Of a DNA stretch of 64,000 bases, positions 29,823 to 41,200 are shown piece after piece. Every line of letters starts with the position of its first letter. Position 1 is the first letter of the stretch. The DNA is from Canna indica (lineage: Eukaryota > Streptophyta > Magnoliopsida > Zingiberales > Cannaceae). The notes below the pieces were generated by a model, which saw only the letters and a program-made list of their open reading frames with translations, was not told where the DNA came from and did no database searches. The translations under genes were made by a program, and so were the position numbers. Where the stretch lies: the NCBI GenBank assembly GCA_034359265.1, contig CP136891.1:89948001-90012000 (forward strand). The letters are read 5' to 3'.

Positions 29823-32104
29823 GCTCGGCTCGAATTGGCTCGGCTCGACTAGGCTAAGCTTGGCTCGATTCCGCTTGGCTTGGCTCGGGTCAGCTCGACG
29901 AAGCTCAGCTTTGCTGGGCTCCACCCCACTCGGCTTGGCTTGGCTCGGCTTTGCTTGACTTGGCTTGGTTTGGCTTGGTTTCTTTGGTCTTGGCTGGTTT
30001 TGGCTAGATTGAGTTGGCTCGGCTCGGCTCGGCTTGATTGAACTGAGCTTGGCTCGATTTGGCTCAGCTTAGCTTTGCTCGAACCGGCTCTGCAAGAGAC
30101 TCGGTTAGGCTCAGCTCCGCTCGGCTTAGCCTATCTATTTGTTAAGCTACGCCGAGCCGTTCACGCCTAACCGAGCAAACAGGAGCCAAGCTAAGCTAAA
30201 GTGAGCCAAGCTTAGCCTATCCTAACCGAGCCGAGCCAAGCTAAGCTCTGAGCCTAGCCCAGCCGACCCAAGTCGAGCCAAGCCTAGTTGGAGTGAAAAC
30301 AGAGTTCAAATGAGTTCGAAAAATTCTACGCATGATGTGAGGTTGGCTTGGCTCGGCTTGGCTCGGCTTGTCTTGGCTTGGCTCGGCTCGGCTTGGCTTG
30401 GCTGGGCTTAGCTAGGATGAGTTTAGCTAGGATGAGCTTGGCTAGGCTGAGCTCGGCTTGGCTTGGCTCAGCTCGGCTCAGCTCGATTGGACTTAGCTAG
30501 GATGAGCTCGACTCGGCTCTATTAGAGACTCGGTTCGGCTTAGCTCCTCTCGACTCGGCTTAGCCTATCTATTTGTTAAGCTACGCCAAGCCGTTCACGC
30601 CTAACCGAGCCAACAGGAGCCAAGCTAAGCTAAACTGAGCCGAGCTTAGCCTATCATAGCTGAGCCGAGCCAAGCTGAGCTAAGCTGAGCGTAGCCGAGC
30701 CGAGTCGAGCCAAGCTGAGCCTAGTCGAGTCAAGCCAATCTAAGTCGAGCTGAGCTGAGCTGACCTGAGCCTAGTCGAGCCAAACTGAGCCTAATTGAGC
30801 TGAGCCGAAGCCAAGCCCAGCCAAGCCAAGCCGAGTCTAGCCAAGCCCAGCCAAGCCAAGCAAAGCAAAGCCAACCTCGCCAAAGAATTTGACAGAACTG
30901 AAAACGTAGTTCAAATGAGTTCGAAAAAATTATACGCATGATGTGAGATTGGCTTGGCTCAGCTTGGCATGGCTGGGCTTGGCTTGGCTCAACTTGGTTT
31001 GGCTTGGCTTGGTTTGCCTGGTCTTGGCTTGGCTGGGCTTAGCTAGGTTGTGCTTGGCTCAGCTCGGCTCGGCTCGGCTAGGCTGAGTTGAGCTTGGCTC
31101 AGCTTGGCTGAGTTGAGCTTGGCTCAATTTAGCTCTGCTCGAACTGGCTCTGTCAGAGACTCGGTTAGGCTCATCTCCGCTTGGCTCGGCTTAGCCTATC
31201 TATTTGTTAAGCTACGCCAAGCGATTCACGCCTAACCGAGCCAACATGAGCCAAGTCGAGCCAAGCTAAGCTAAACTGAGCCAAGTTAAGCTAAATTGAG
31301 CCGAGCTAAACTAAATCGAGCCGAGCTTAGCCTATCCTAGTCGACCCGAGCCAAGCATAGCTGACCTGAGCCTAGCCGAGCCAAGTCGAGTTGAGTCAAG
31401 TCAAGCCAAGCCTAGCCGGAGTGTAAACGGAGTTAAAATTAGTTCGAAAAAAATTCTACGCATGATGTGAGGTTGGCTTGGCTGGGCTTGTCTAGGCTTG
31501 GCTTGGCTTGGCTCGGCTTGGCTTCGCTTGGCTTAGCTTGGCTTGGCTCGGCTGGGCTTGGCTCGGTTGGGCTTAGCTAGGCTAAGCTCGGCTCGTCTTG
31601 GCTCGGCTCGGCTCGTCTTGGCTGAACTGAGCTTGGCTCAGCTAAGCTCTGCTCGAACCGGCTCTGTTAGAGACTCGGTTAGGCTCAGCTTCGCTTGGCT
31701 CATCTTAGCCTATTTATTTGTTAAACTACGCCAAGCTGTTCACGCCTAACCGAGCCAAAAGGAGCCAAGCTAAGCAAAACTGAGCCGAGCTTAGCCTATC
31801 CTGGCCGAGCCGAGCCGAGCCAAGCTGAGCTGACCTGATCCTAGCCAAGCTGAGCCGAGTCGAGCCAAGCTGAGCCTAGCCGAGCCAAGCCAATCTAAGA
31901 CGAGCCGATCAGAGCCGAGCTGAGCCTAGTCGAGCCAAACTGAGCATAATCAATCTGAGCCGAGCCAAGCTCAGGCTAGCTAAGCTCATCCAAGCCAAGC
32001 CAAGGTGAGGCAAGCCAAGCCGAGCCGAGCCGAGCCAAGCCGAGCCAAGCCAAGCCATGCCAAGCTAAGCCGAGCCAAGCCAAGCTGAGCTGAGCCAAGC
32101 CAAG

Positions 32105-32435
32105 CCCAGCCAATCTTACATCATGCGTATATTTTTTTTCGAACTCATTTGAACTCCATTTTCAATTATGTCTGATTCTTTGGAACTCATACAAAGTCCG
32201 TTTTTAGCCAATTGCATATCATTGGAACCGGCTTATAGATAAAAAATTTTATAGGACATGTTTCAAAAATTTAAATTTCTTTTATATAATTTATTAATAA
32301 AATTAAACAATTTAAAGATACACTAAAAATATGAAGTTAATTTTAGAAAAATAGTTAGGAAAATCATGGTTCCAAACAATCTGACAGAAATGAAAATGGA
32401 GTTCAAATGAGTTCGAAAAAAATTCTATGCATGAT
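32105..32435. repeat. AT-rich satellite remnant with inverted ends
   Basis: An S box in plus orientation (32105-32180) is joined to most of a unit in minus orientation (32185-32435), so both ends of the block are S boxes facing each other. It is an intermediate between full units and isolated S boxes. Confidence 0.75.
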
Positions 32436-34904
32436 GTGAGGTTGGCTTGGCTTGGCTAGGCTTGGCTAGGCTCGGCTTGGCTCGACTTGGCTCTGCTTGG
32501 CTTGGCTTAGCTAGGCTGAACTTGGCTTGGCTGGTTACAAAGAATCTAACAGAACTGAAAACAACGTTCAAATGAGTTCGAAAAAAATTCTACGCATGAT
32601 GTGAGGTTGGCTTGGCGGGGCTTGGCTAGGCTCAGCTTGGCTTGGCTGGGCTTGGCTAGGCTAGGCTTGGCTTGGCTTTACTGGTCCTGACTTGGCTGGG
32701 CTGAGCTCGGCTCAGCTCGGCTCAACTGAACTGAGCTTGTCTCTGTTTGGCTCAATATAGCTGTACTCGAACTGGCTCTGTCAGAGACTCAGTTAGGCTC
32801 AACTCCACTCGGCTCGGCTTAGCCTATCTATTTGTTAAGCTACGCTGAGCCGTTCACGCCTAATAGAGCCAACATAAGCCAACTCGAGCCAAGCTCAGTT
32901 TAGCCAAGTCGAGCCGAGCCGAGCCAAGCTCAGCCTAGCTAAGCCCAGCCAAGTCAAGACCAGCCAAACCAAGCCAAGCCAAGCCCAGCCCAGCCAAGCC
33001 AATCTCACATCATGTGTATAATTTTTTTCGAACTCATTTGAACTCTATTTTTAGTTCTGTCAGATTCTTTGGCGAGGTTGGCTTGGCTTAGCTTGGCTTT
33101 ACTTGGCTTGGCTGGGCTGTACTCAACTTGTCTTGGCTGGTCTTGGCTAGGCTAGGCTTGGCTTGACTCAACTTGGCTTGGTTGGGCTTGCCTTGGTTAG
33201 GCTTGGCTTGGCTTGGCTTGGCTTGGCTCGGCTTGGCTCGACTAGGCCTAGCTAGGATGAGCTCGGCTGGGCTGGGCTCGACTCTTCTCGGCTCGACTTG
33301 GCTGAACTAAGCTTGGCTCAGTTTGACTCAGCTTAACTCTGCTCAAATCGACTCTGTCAAAGACTCGGTTAGGATCAGCTACGCTCGACTCGGCTTAGCC
33401 TATCTATTTGTTAAGCTACGCCAAGCTGTTCATGCCTAACCGAGCCAACATGAGCCAAGCTAAGCTAAACTAAGCCGAGCTTAGCCTATCCTAGCTGAGC
33501 CGAGCCGAGCCAAGCTAAGCTGACCTGCGCCTAGCCGAGCCGAGTCGAGCCAAGTCTAGCCAAGTTGAGCCTAGCTGAGCCAAGCCAATCTAATTGAGCC
33601 GAGCTGAGCCTAGTCGAGCCAAACTTAGCCTAATCGAGCCGAGCCAAGCCAAGCCAAGCCAAGCTGAGCCTAGCCAAGCCCAGCCAAGCTAAGCCGAGCC
33701 AAGTCAAGCCAAGCCAAGCCAAGCCAAGCCGAGCCTAGCCAAGCCCAACCAAGCCAAGCCGAGCCTAGCCAAGCCTAGCCAAGCAAAGCAAAGCAAAGCC
33801 AAGCCGAGCGTAGCTGAGCCTAACCGAGTCTTTGACAGAGCCGATTCGAGCATAGCTAAGCTCATCCTAGCTAAGCCCAACCGAGCCAAGCCAAGCCGAG
33901 CCGAGCCCAGCCAAGCCAACCTCACATCATGCGTAGAATTTTTTTGAACTCATTTGAACTCCATTTTCACTCCGGCAATGCTTGGCTTAGCTTGGCTCGG
34001 CTTGGATTGGCTTAGCCGGGCTGGGCTGGGCTTGGCTAGGGTAGGCTCGGCTTGGCTTGACTTGGCTTGGCTTTGTTTGGCTTGGCTGTTCTTGGCTCAG
34101 CTTGGCTCGATTAGGCTAAGTTTGGCTCGACTAGGCTCAGCTCGGCTCAATTAGATTGGCTTGGCTCAGCTAGGCTTAGCTTGGCTAGACTTGGCTCGGC
34201 TCGGCTCGGCTAGGCGCAGGTTAGCTTAGCTTGGCTCGGCTAAGATAGGCTAAGCTCGGCTTAGTTTAGCTTAGCTTGGCTCATGTTGGCTCGGTTAGGC
34301 GTGAACGACTTATCGTAGCTTAACAAATAGATAGGCTAAGTCGAGCCGAGCGTAGCTGAGCCTAACCGAGTCTCTGACAGAGCCGGTTCGAGCAGAGTTA
34401 AGCTGAGTCAAACCGAGCCAATCTTAGTTCAACCAAGCCGAGCCAAGAAGAGTCGAGCCGGGCCGAGCTCATCCTAGCTAGGCCCAGCCGAGCCAAGCCA
34501 AGCCAAGCCCAGCCAAGCCAAGCCCAGCCCAGCCCAGCCAAGCCAAGCCTAGCCAAGGCAAGCCCAACCCAGCCAAGTTGAGTCAAGCCAAGCCTAGCCT
34601 AGCCAAGACCAGCCAAGGCAAGTTGAGCACAGCCCAGCCAAGCCAAGTAAAGCCAAGCCAAGCCAAGCCAAGCTCGCCAAAGAATCTGACAGAACTAAAA
34701 ACGGAGTTCAAATGAGTTCGAAAAAAATTATACACATGATGTGAGATTGGCTTGGCTAGTCTTGGCTTGGCTTGGTTTGGCTGGTATTGGCTTGGCTAGG
34801 CTTAGCTAGGCTGAGCTTGGCTCGGCTCGGCTCGACTTGGCTAAACTGAGCTTGGCTCGACTTGGCTTCTGTTGGCTCTATTAGGCAAGAACGGCTTGGC
34901 GTAG

Positions 34905-34945
34905 CTTAACAAATAGATAGGCTAAGCCGAGCCCAGTAGAGCTGA
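34905..34945. repeat. Representative T box (taacaaatagatagg)
   Basis: An AT-richer box, gcttaacaaatagatagg flanked by aggcgtgaacg on one side and ctaagccgag on the other, occurs roughly four dozen times in both orientations, for example near 28719, 30136, 33402, 36881, 40361, 44777, 47920, 53308, 59846 and 62980. It is better conserved than the pentamers around it. It holds stops in several frames and so ends most artefact open frames. Confidence 0.8.
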
Positions 34946-35452
34946 GCCTAATTGGGTTGGCTCGGCTTGGCTTAGCTTGGCATGGCTTGGCTGGGCTTGG
35001 CTTGGCTTGGCTTGACTTGTCTTGGCTTGGCTTGGCTGGGCTTGGCTTGGCTTGGCTGGGCTTGGATTGGCTCGGCTCGGCTCGGCTTGGCTTGGCTTGG
35101 CATGGCTGGGCTTGCTCGGCTTGGATTGGCTCGGCTCGGTTAGGCGTGAAGGACTCGGCATAGCTTAACAAATAGATAGGCTAAGCCGAGCCGAGACGAG
35201 CGAAGTTAAGCTTAATCGAGTCCGAGCCGATTCGAGCTGAGCTAAGTGTGCCAAACCGAGCCAAGCTCAGTTCAGCCAAGCTAAGACGAGCCGAGTCTAG
35301 TCGAGCCTAGACAAGCCGAGCCGTTCGCGCCTAACCGAACCAACTGCTTATCCTAGCTGAGACGAGCCAAACTGAGCTGACCTGAGCTTAGCCTAGCAGA
35401 GTCGAGCCGAGCCGAGTCGAGCCAAGTTGAGCCTTGCTAAGCCCAGCCAAGC

Positions 35453-35533
35453 CGAGCCTAGCCAAGCCAAGCCAAGCCAAGCCAAGCCAAGCCAAGCCAA
35501 GCCAAGCCAAGCCAAGCCAAGCCAAGTTAAGCC
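35453..35533. repeat. Near-pure aagcc run
   Basis: About 16 consecutive exact aagcc pentamers, one of the purest runs in the window, pointing to recent slippage expansion. Confidence 0.85.
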
Positions 35534-36059
35534 AAGCCAAGCCAAGCTGAGCCAAGCTGAGCCAAGCCGAGCCGTGTCAAGCCAAGTCAAGCCAAGCCCA
35601 TCCAAGCCAAACCTCACATCCTAGCTAACCTTTTCTTGGCTCGGCTTGGCTCGGCTCGGCTCAGCTCGGCTCGGCTCGGCTCGGTTTGGCACACTTAGCT
35701 CTGCACGAACCGGCACAGACTCGGTTAGGCTCATCTTGCTCGGCTCAGCTTAGCCTATCTATTTGTTAAACTACACCGAGTCGTTAACGTCTAACCGAAC
35801 CAACTGCCTATCCTAGCCGATATGAGCCAAGCTGAAGTGACTTGAGCCTAGCCTTGCAGAGCCGAGCCAAGTCGAGCCTAGTTGAGCCTAGCGAAGCCCA
35901 ACCAAGCCTAGCCAAGCCAAGATGAGCCAAACCAAGCCGAGCCAAGAAAAGCCAAGCCAAGCCAAGCCAAACCAAGCCAAGCTGTGTCGAGCCGAGCCGA
36001 GCCAAGCCCAGCCAAGCTAAGCCGAGATGAGCCAAGCCGAGCCGTGCCAAGCCAAGCTC

Positions 36060-36380
36060 ACATCAAGCTTGGCTAGGCTTGGCTATCCAAGCCGAGACTA
36101 GCCTAGCGAAGCCCAGCCAAGCCTAGCCAAGCCAAGCCGAGCCAAGCCAAGCCAAGCCAAGCCAAGCCAAGCCAAGCCAAGCCGAGATGAGCCAAGCCGA
36201 GCCAAGCCGAGCCAAGCCAAGCCAAGCCAAGCCAAGCCAAGCCAAGAAAAGCCAAGCCAAGCCAAGCCGAGCCAAGCCCAGCCAAGCCAAGCCGAGATGA
36301 GCCAAGCCTAGCCGTGCCAAGCCAAGCTCACATCAAGCTTGGCTAGGCTTGGCTATCCAAGCCGAGACTAGCCTAGCCAA
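36060..36380. repeat. Local tandem duplication of a switch-point unit
   Basis: The block from catcaagcttggctaggc through the aagcc run to the next switch point at about 36335 is repeated, giving two adjacent switch palindromes about 270 bp apart with nearly identical sequence between them. Confidence 0.7.
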
Positions 36381-38244
36381 GCCAAGCCATGCTTGCAAAA
36401 AATCTGATAGAACTGAAAACGGAGTTCAATTGAGTTCGAAAAAAAATCTACGTATGATGTGAGGTTGGCTAGGATAGGTTTGGCTTGGCTGGGCTAGGCT
36501 TGATTTGGCTTGACATGGCTCGGCTTGGCTCAGCTTGGCAGGGCTTGTCTTGGCTTGGCTTGGCTTGGCTTGACTTGGCTTGGCCTGCCTTGGCTTAGCT
36601 TGGCTTGGCTCGGCTTGGCTGGGCTTAGCAAGGCTCAACTTGGCTCGACTCGGCTCGGCTCTGCTCGACTAGGCTGAGGTTAGCTCAGTTTGGCTCGTCT
36701 CAGCTAGGATAAGCAGTTGGTTTGGTTAGGCGCGAACGGCTCCGCTTGGCTAGGCTCGACTAGACTCGGCTCGTCTTAGCTTGGCTGAACTGAGCATGGT
36801 TCGGTTTGGCACACTTAGTTCAGCTCGAATCGGCTTGGACTCGATTAAGCTCAACTTCGTTCATCTCGGCTCGGCTTAGCCTATCTATTTGTTAAGCTAC
36901 GCCGAGTCGTTCATGCCTAACCGAGGCTTGGCTTAGCTAGGCTTGGCTCGACTTGGCTTGGCTCAGCTTGGCTTGGCTCGGCTCGGCTTGGCTCAGCTTG
37001 GATTGGCTCGGCTCTGCTTGGCTCGGCTCGGCTTGGCTCGGCTCTACTTGGCTTGGCTTGGCTTGGCAGGGCTTGGCTCGGCTCGACTTGGCTCGACTTG
37101 GATTGGCTTGGCTTGGCTCGACTCAGCTTGGCTTGGCTTAGCTTGGCTGGGCTTAGTTAGGCTCAATTAGGCTCGACTCGGCTCGGCTCTGCAAGGCTAG
37201 GCTCTGGTCAATTCAGCTTGGCTCGTCTCGGCTGGGATAGGCAGTTGACTTGGTTAGGCGTGAATGACTTGGCGTAGCTTAACAAATAGATATGCTAAGC
37301 CGAGCCGAGCCGAGCGAAGTTGAACCTAACCGAGTCCGAGCCGATTCGAGCATAGCTAAGTGTGCCAAACCGAGCCAAGCTCAGTTCAGCCAAGCCAAGC
37401 AAAGCCAAGCCAAGCCAAGCCTAGCCAAGCCCAGTCTAGCCAAGCATAACCAAGCCAACCTCACATCATGCATAGAATTTTTTTCGAACTCATTTGAACT
37501 CCGTTTTCAATTCTCAGATTCTTTGCTGGGCAAGCCTAGCCTATCCAAGCCCAGTAAAGCCAAGCCAAGACAAGCCATGCCAAGGTAACATCACATCAAG
37601 CTTGGCAGGGATTGGCTTGGCTGGGCTAAACTAGGCTCGACTCGGCTCGGCTCTGCTAGGCTAGGCTCAGGTCACTTTAGCTTGGCTCGTCTCTGCTACA
37701 ATAGGCAGTTGGCTCGGTTAGGCGTGAATGACTCGGCGTAGCTTAACAAATAGATAGGCTAAGCTGAGCCGAGACGAGCGAAGTTGAGCTTAATCAAGTC
37801 TGAGCCGGTTCGAGCTGAGCTAAGTGTGCCAAACCGAGCCAAGCTCAGTTTAGCCAAGCTAAGACGAGCCGAGTCTAGTCGAGCCTAGCCAAGCCGTTCG
37901 CGCCTAACCGAACCAACTGCTTATCCTAGCTCAGACGAGCCAAACTGAGCTGACCTGAGCTGAGCCTAGCCTAGCAGAGCCGAGCCGAGCCGAGTCGAGC
38001 CAAGTTGAGCCTTGCTAAGCCCAGCCAAACCAAGCCAAGCAAAGCCAAGCCAAGCCAAGTCAAGCCAAGCCCAGCCAAGCTGAGCCAAGCCCAGCTGTGT
38101 CAAGCCAAGTCAAGCCAAGCCCATACAAGCCAAATCTATCCTTGCCAACCTCACATCATGCGTAGAATTTTTTTCGAACTCAATTGAACTCTATTTTCAT
38201 TTCTGTCATATTTTTTGCAAGCATGGCTTGGCTTGGCTAGGCTA

Positions 38245-38285
38245 GTCTTGGCTTGGATAGCCAAGCCTAGCCAAGCTTGATGTGA
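38245..38285. repeat. Representative strand-switch palindrome
   Basis: cttggatagccaag is nearly self-complementary and sits where ggctt pentamers change to aagcc. The wider block, tagtctcggcttgg then atagccaagcctagcc then aagcttgatgtgag, or its complement, was seen about 25 times, for example near 36070, 36350, 39210, 39850, 41620, 43220, 46380, 49390, 52505, 56225, 57845, 60340 and 63260. Confidence 0.8.
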
Positions 38286-41200
38286 GCTTGGCTTGGCACG
38301 GCTCGACTTGGCTCATCTCGGCTAGGCTCAACTAGGCTCGACTCGGCTCGGCTCTGTAAGGCTAGGTTCAAGTCACTTCAGCTTGGCTCATCTCGGCTAG
38401 GATAGGCAGTTGGCTCGGTTAGGCGTTAACGACTCGGTGCAGCTTAACAAATAGATAGGCTAAGCCGAGCTGAGCAAGATGAGCCTAACCGAGTCTATGC
38501 CGGTTCGTGCAGAGCTAAGTGTGCCAAACCGAGCCAAGATCGGTTCAGCCAAGTCGAGCCGAGCCCAGCCAAGCCAAGCTGAGCCGAGCCAAGCCCAGCC
38601 AAGCCAAGCCGAGATGAGCCAAGCCGAGTCGTGCCAAGCCAAGCTCACATCAAGCTTGGCTATCCAAGCGGAGACTAGACTAGCCTAGCCAAGCCAAGCC
38701 AAGCTAAGCCAAGCCGAGACGAACGAAGTTGAGCTTAATCGAGTCCGAGCCGGTTCGAGCTGAGCTAAGTGTGCCAAATCGAGCCAAGCTCAGTTCATCC
38801 AAGCTAAGACTAGCCGAGTGTAGTCGAGCCTAGCCAAGCTGAGCCATTCGCGCCTAACTGAACCAATTGCTTATCCTAGCTGAGACGAGCCAAACTGAGC
38901 TGACCTGAGCCTAGCCTAGCAGAGCCGAGCCGAGTCGAGCCAAGTTGAGCCTTGCTTAGCCGAGCCAAGCCAAGCCAAGCCAAACCAAGCCATGCCAAGC
39001 CAAGCCAAACCAAGTCAAGTCAAGCGAAGCCAAGCCCAGACAAGCTGAGCCAAGCTGAGCTGTGTCAAGCCAATCCCAGCCAAGCCAAACCTTTCCTAGC
39101 CAACCTCACATCATGCGTTGAATTTTTTTCGAACTCAATTCAACTCCGTTTTCAGTTCTGTCAAATTTTTTGCAAGCATGACTTGGCTTGGCCAGGCTAG
39201 TCTCGGCTTGGATAGCCAAGCCTAGCCAAGCTTGATGTGAGCTTGGCTTGGCACGACTCGGCTTGGCTCATCTCGGCTTGGCTTGGCTGGGCTTGGCTCA
39301 GCTTGACTTGGCTTGGATTGGCTGCGCTTGGCTTGGCTTGGCTTGGCTTGGCTTGGCTTGGCTTGCCTTGGCTTGGCTTGGCTTGGCTCGGCTCGGCTCG
39401 GCTTGGCTTGGCTGAATCGAGCTTGGCTCGGTTTGGCACACTTTGCTCTGCACGAACCGGCACAAACTTGGTTAGGCTCATCTTGCTCGGCTTAGCCTAT
39501 CTATTTGTTAAGCTACACCGAGTCGTTAATGCCTAACCGAGCCAACTGCCTATCCTAGCCGAGATGAGCCAAGCTGAAGTGACTTGAGCCTTGCCTTGCT
39601 TAGCCGAGCTGAATCTAGCCTAGTTGAGCCTAGCGAAGCCCAGCCAAGCCAAGCCGAGCTAAGCCCATCCAAGCCAAGCCAAGAAAAGCCAAGAAAAGCC
39701 AAGCCAAGCCAAGCCAAGCTGAGCCGAGCCGAGCCGAGCTGAGCCGAGCTAAGCCAAGCCAAGCCAAGCCGAACCAAGCACAGCCAAGCCAAGCCAAGCC
39801 GAGGCAAGCAGAGATGCGCCAAGCCAAGCTCACATCAAGCTTGGCTAGACTTGGCTATCCAAGCCGAGACTAGCCTAACCAAGCCAAGCCATGCTTGCAA
39901 AAAATCTGACAGAACTGAAAACGGTGTTCAATTGAGTTCGAAAAAAATTCTACGCATGATGTGAGGTTGGCTAGGATAGGTTTGGCTTGGCTGGGCTTAG
40001 TTTGACTTGGCTTGTCACGGCTCGGGTTGGCTCAGCTTGGCTTGGCTTGGCTTGGCTTGCCTAGGCTCGGCTTGGCAGGGCTTAGCAAGGCTCAACTTGG
40101 CTTGACTCGGCTCGACTCGGCTCTGCTAGGCTAGGCTAGGCTAGGCTCAGGTGAGCTCAGTTTGGCTGCTCTCAGCTAGGATAAGCTTTTGGTTCGGTTA
40201 GGCGCGAACGGCTTGGCTTGGCTAGGCTCGACTAGACTCGGCTCGTCTTAGCTTGGCTGAACTGAGCTTGGCTCGGTTTGGCACACTTAGCTCAGCTCGA
40301 ACCGGCTCGGACTCGATTAAGCTCAACTTCGCTCGTCTCGGCTCGGCTTAGCCTATCTATTTGTTAAGCTACGCCGAGTCGTTCACGCCTAACCAAGGCT
40401 TGGCTTAGCTAGAGTTGGCTCGGCTTGGCTTCGCTTGGCTTGGCTAGGCTTGGCTCGGCTCGGCTTGGCTTGGCTCGACTTGGCTTGGCTCGGCTTGGCT
40501 CGGCTTGGATTGGCTCGGCTCGGCTTGGCTGGACTTGGCTTGGCTTAGCTTAGCTTGGCTGGGCTTAGTTAGGCTCAATTATGCTCAACTCGGATCGGCT
40601 CTGCAAGGCTAGGCTCAGGTCAATTCAGCTTGGCTCGTCTCAGCTAGGATAGGCAGTTGGCTCGGTTAGGCGTGAACGACATGGCGTAGGTTAACAAATA
40701 GATATGCTAAGCCGAGCCGAGCCGAGCGAAGTTGAGCCTAACCGAGTCCGAGTCGGTTCAAGCAGAACTAAGTGTGCCAAACAGAGCCAAGCTCAGTTCA
40801 GCCAAGCCGAGCCAAGCCAAGCCTAGCCTAGCCAAGCTCAGTGAAGCCAAACTTAACCAATCCAACCTCACATCATGCATAGAATTTTTTTCGCACTCAT
40901 TTGCACTCCGTTTTCATTTCTATTGGATTCTTTGCTGGGCAAGCCTAGCCTATCCAAGCCCAGCCAAGCCAACCTCACATCAAGCTTGGCTGAGCTTGGC
41001 TTGGCTTGGATGGGCTAAACTAGGCTCGACTCGGCTCGGCTCTGCTAGGCTAAGCTATGGTCACTTTAGCTTGGCTCGTCTCTGCTACGATAGGCAGTTG
41101 GCTCGGTTAGGCGTGAACGACTCGGCGTAGCTTAACAAATAGATAGGCTAAACCAAGGTGAGATGAGCGAAGTTGAGCATAATCGAGTCCGAGCCGATTC

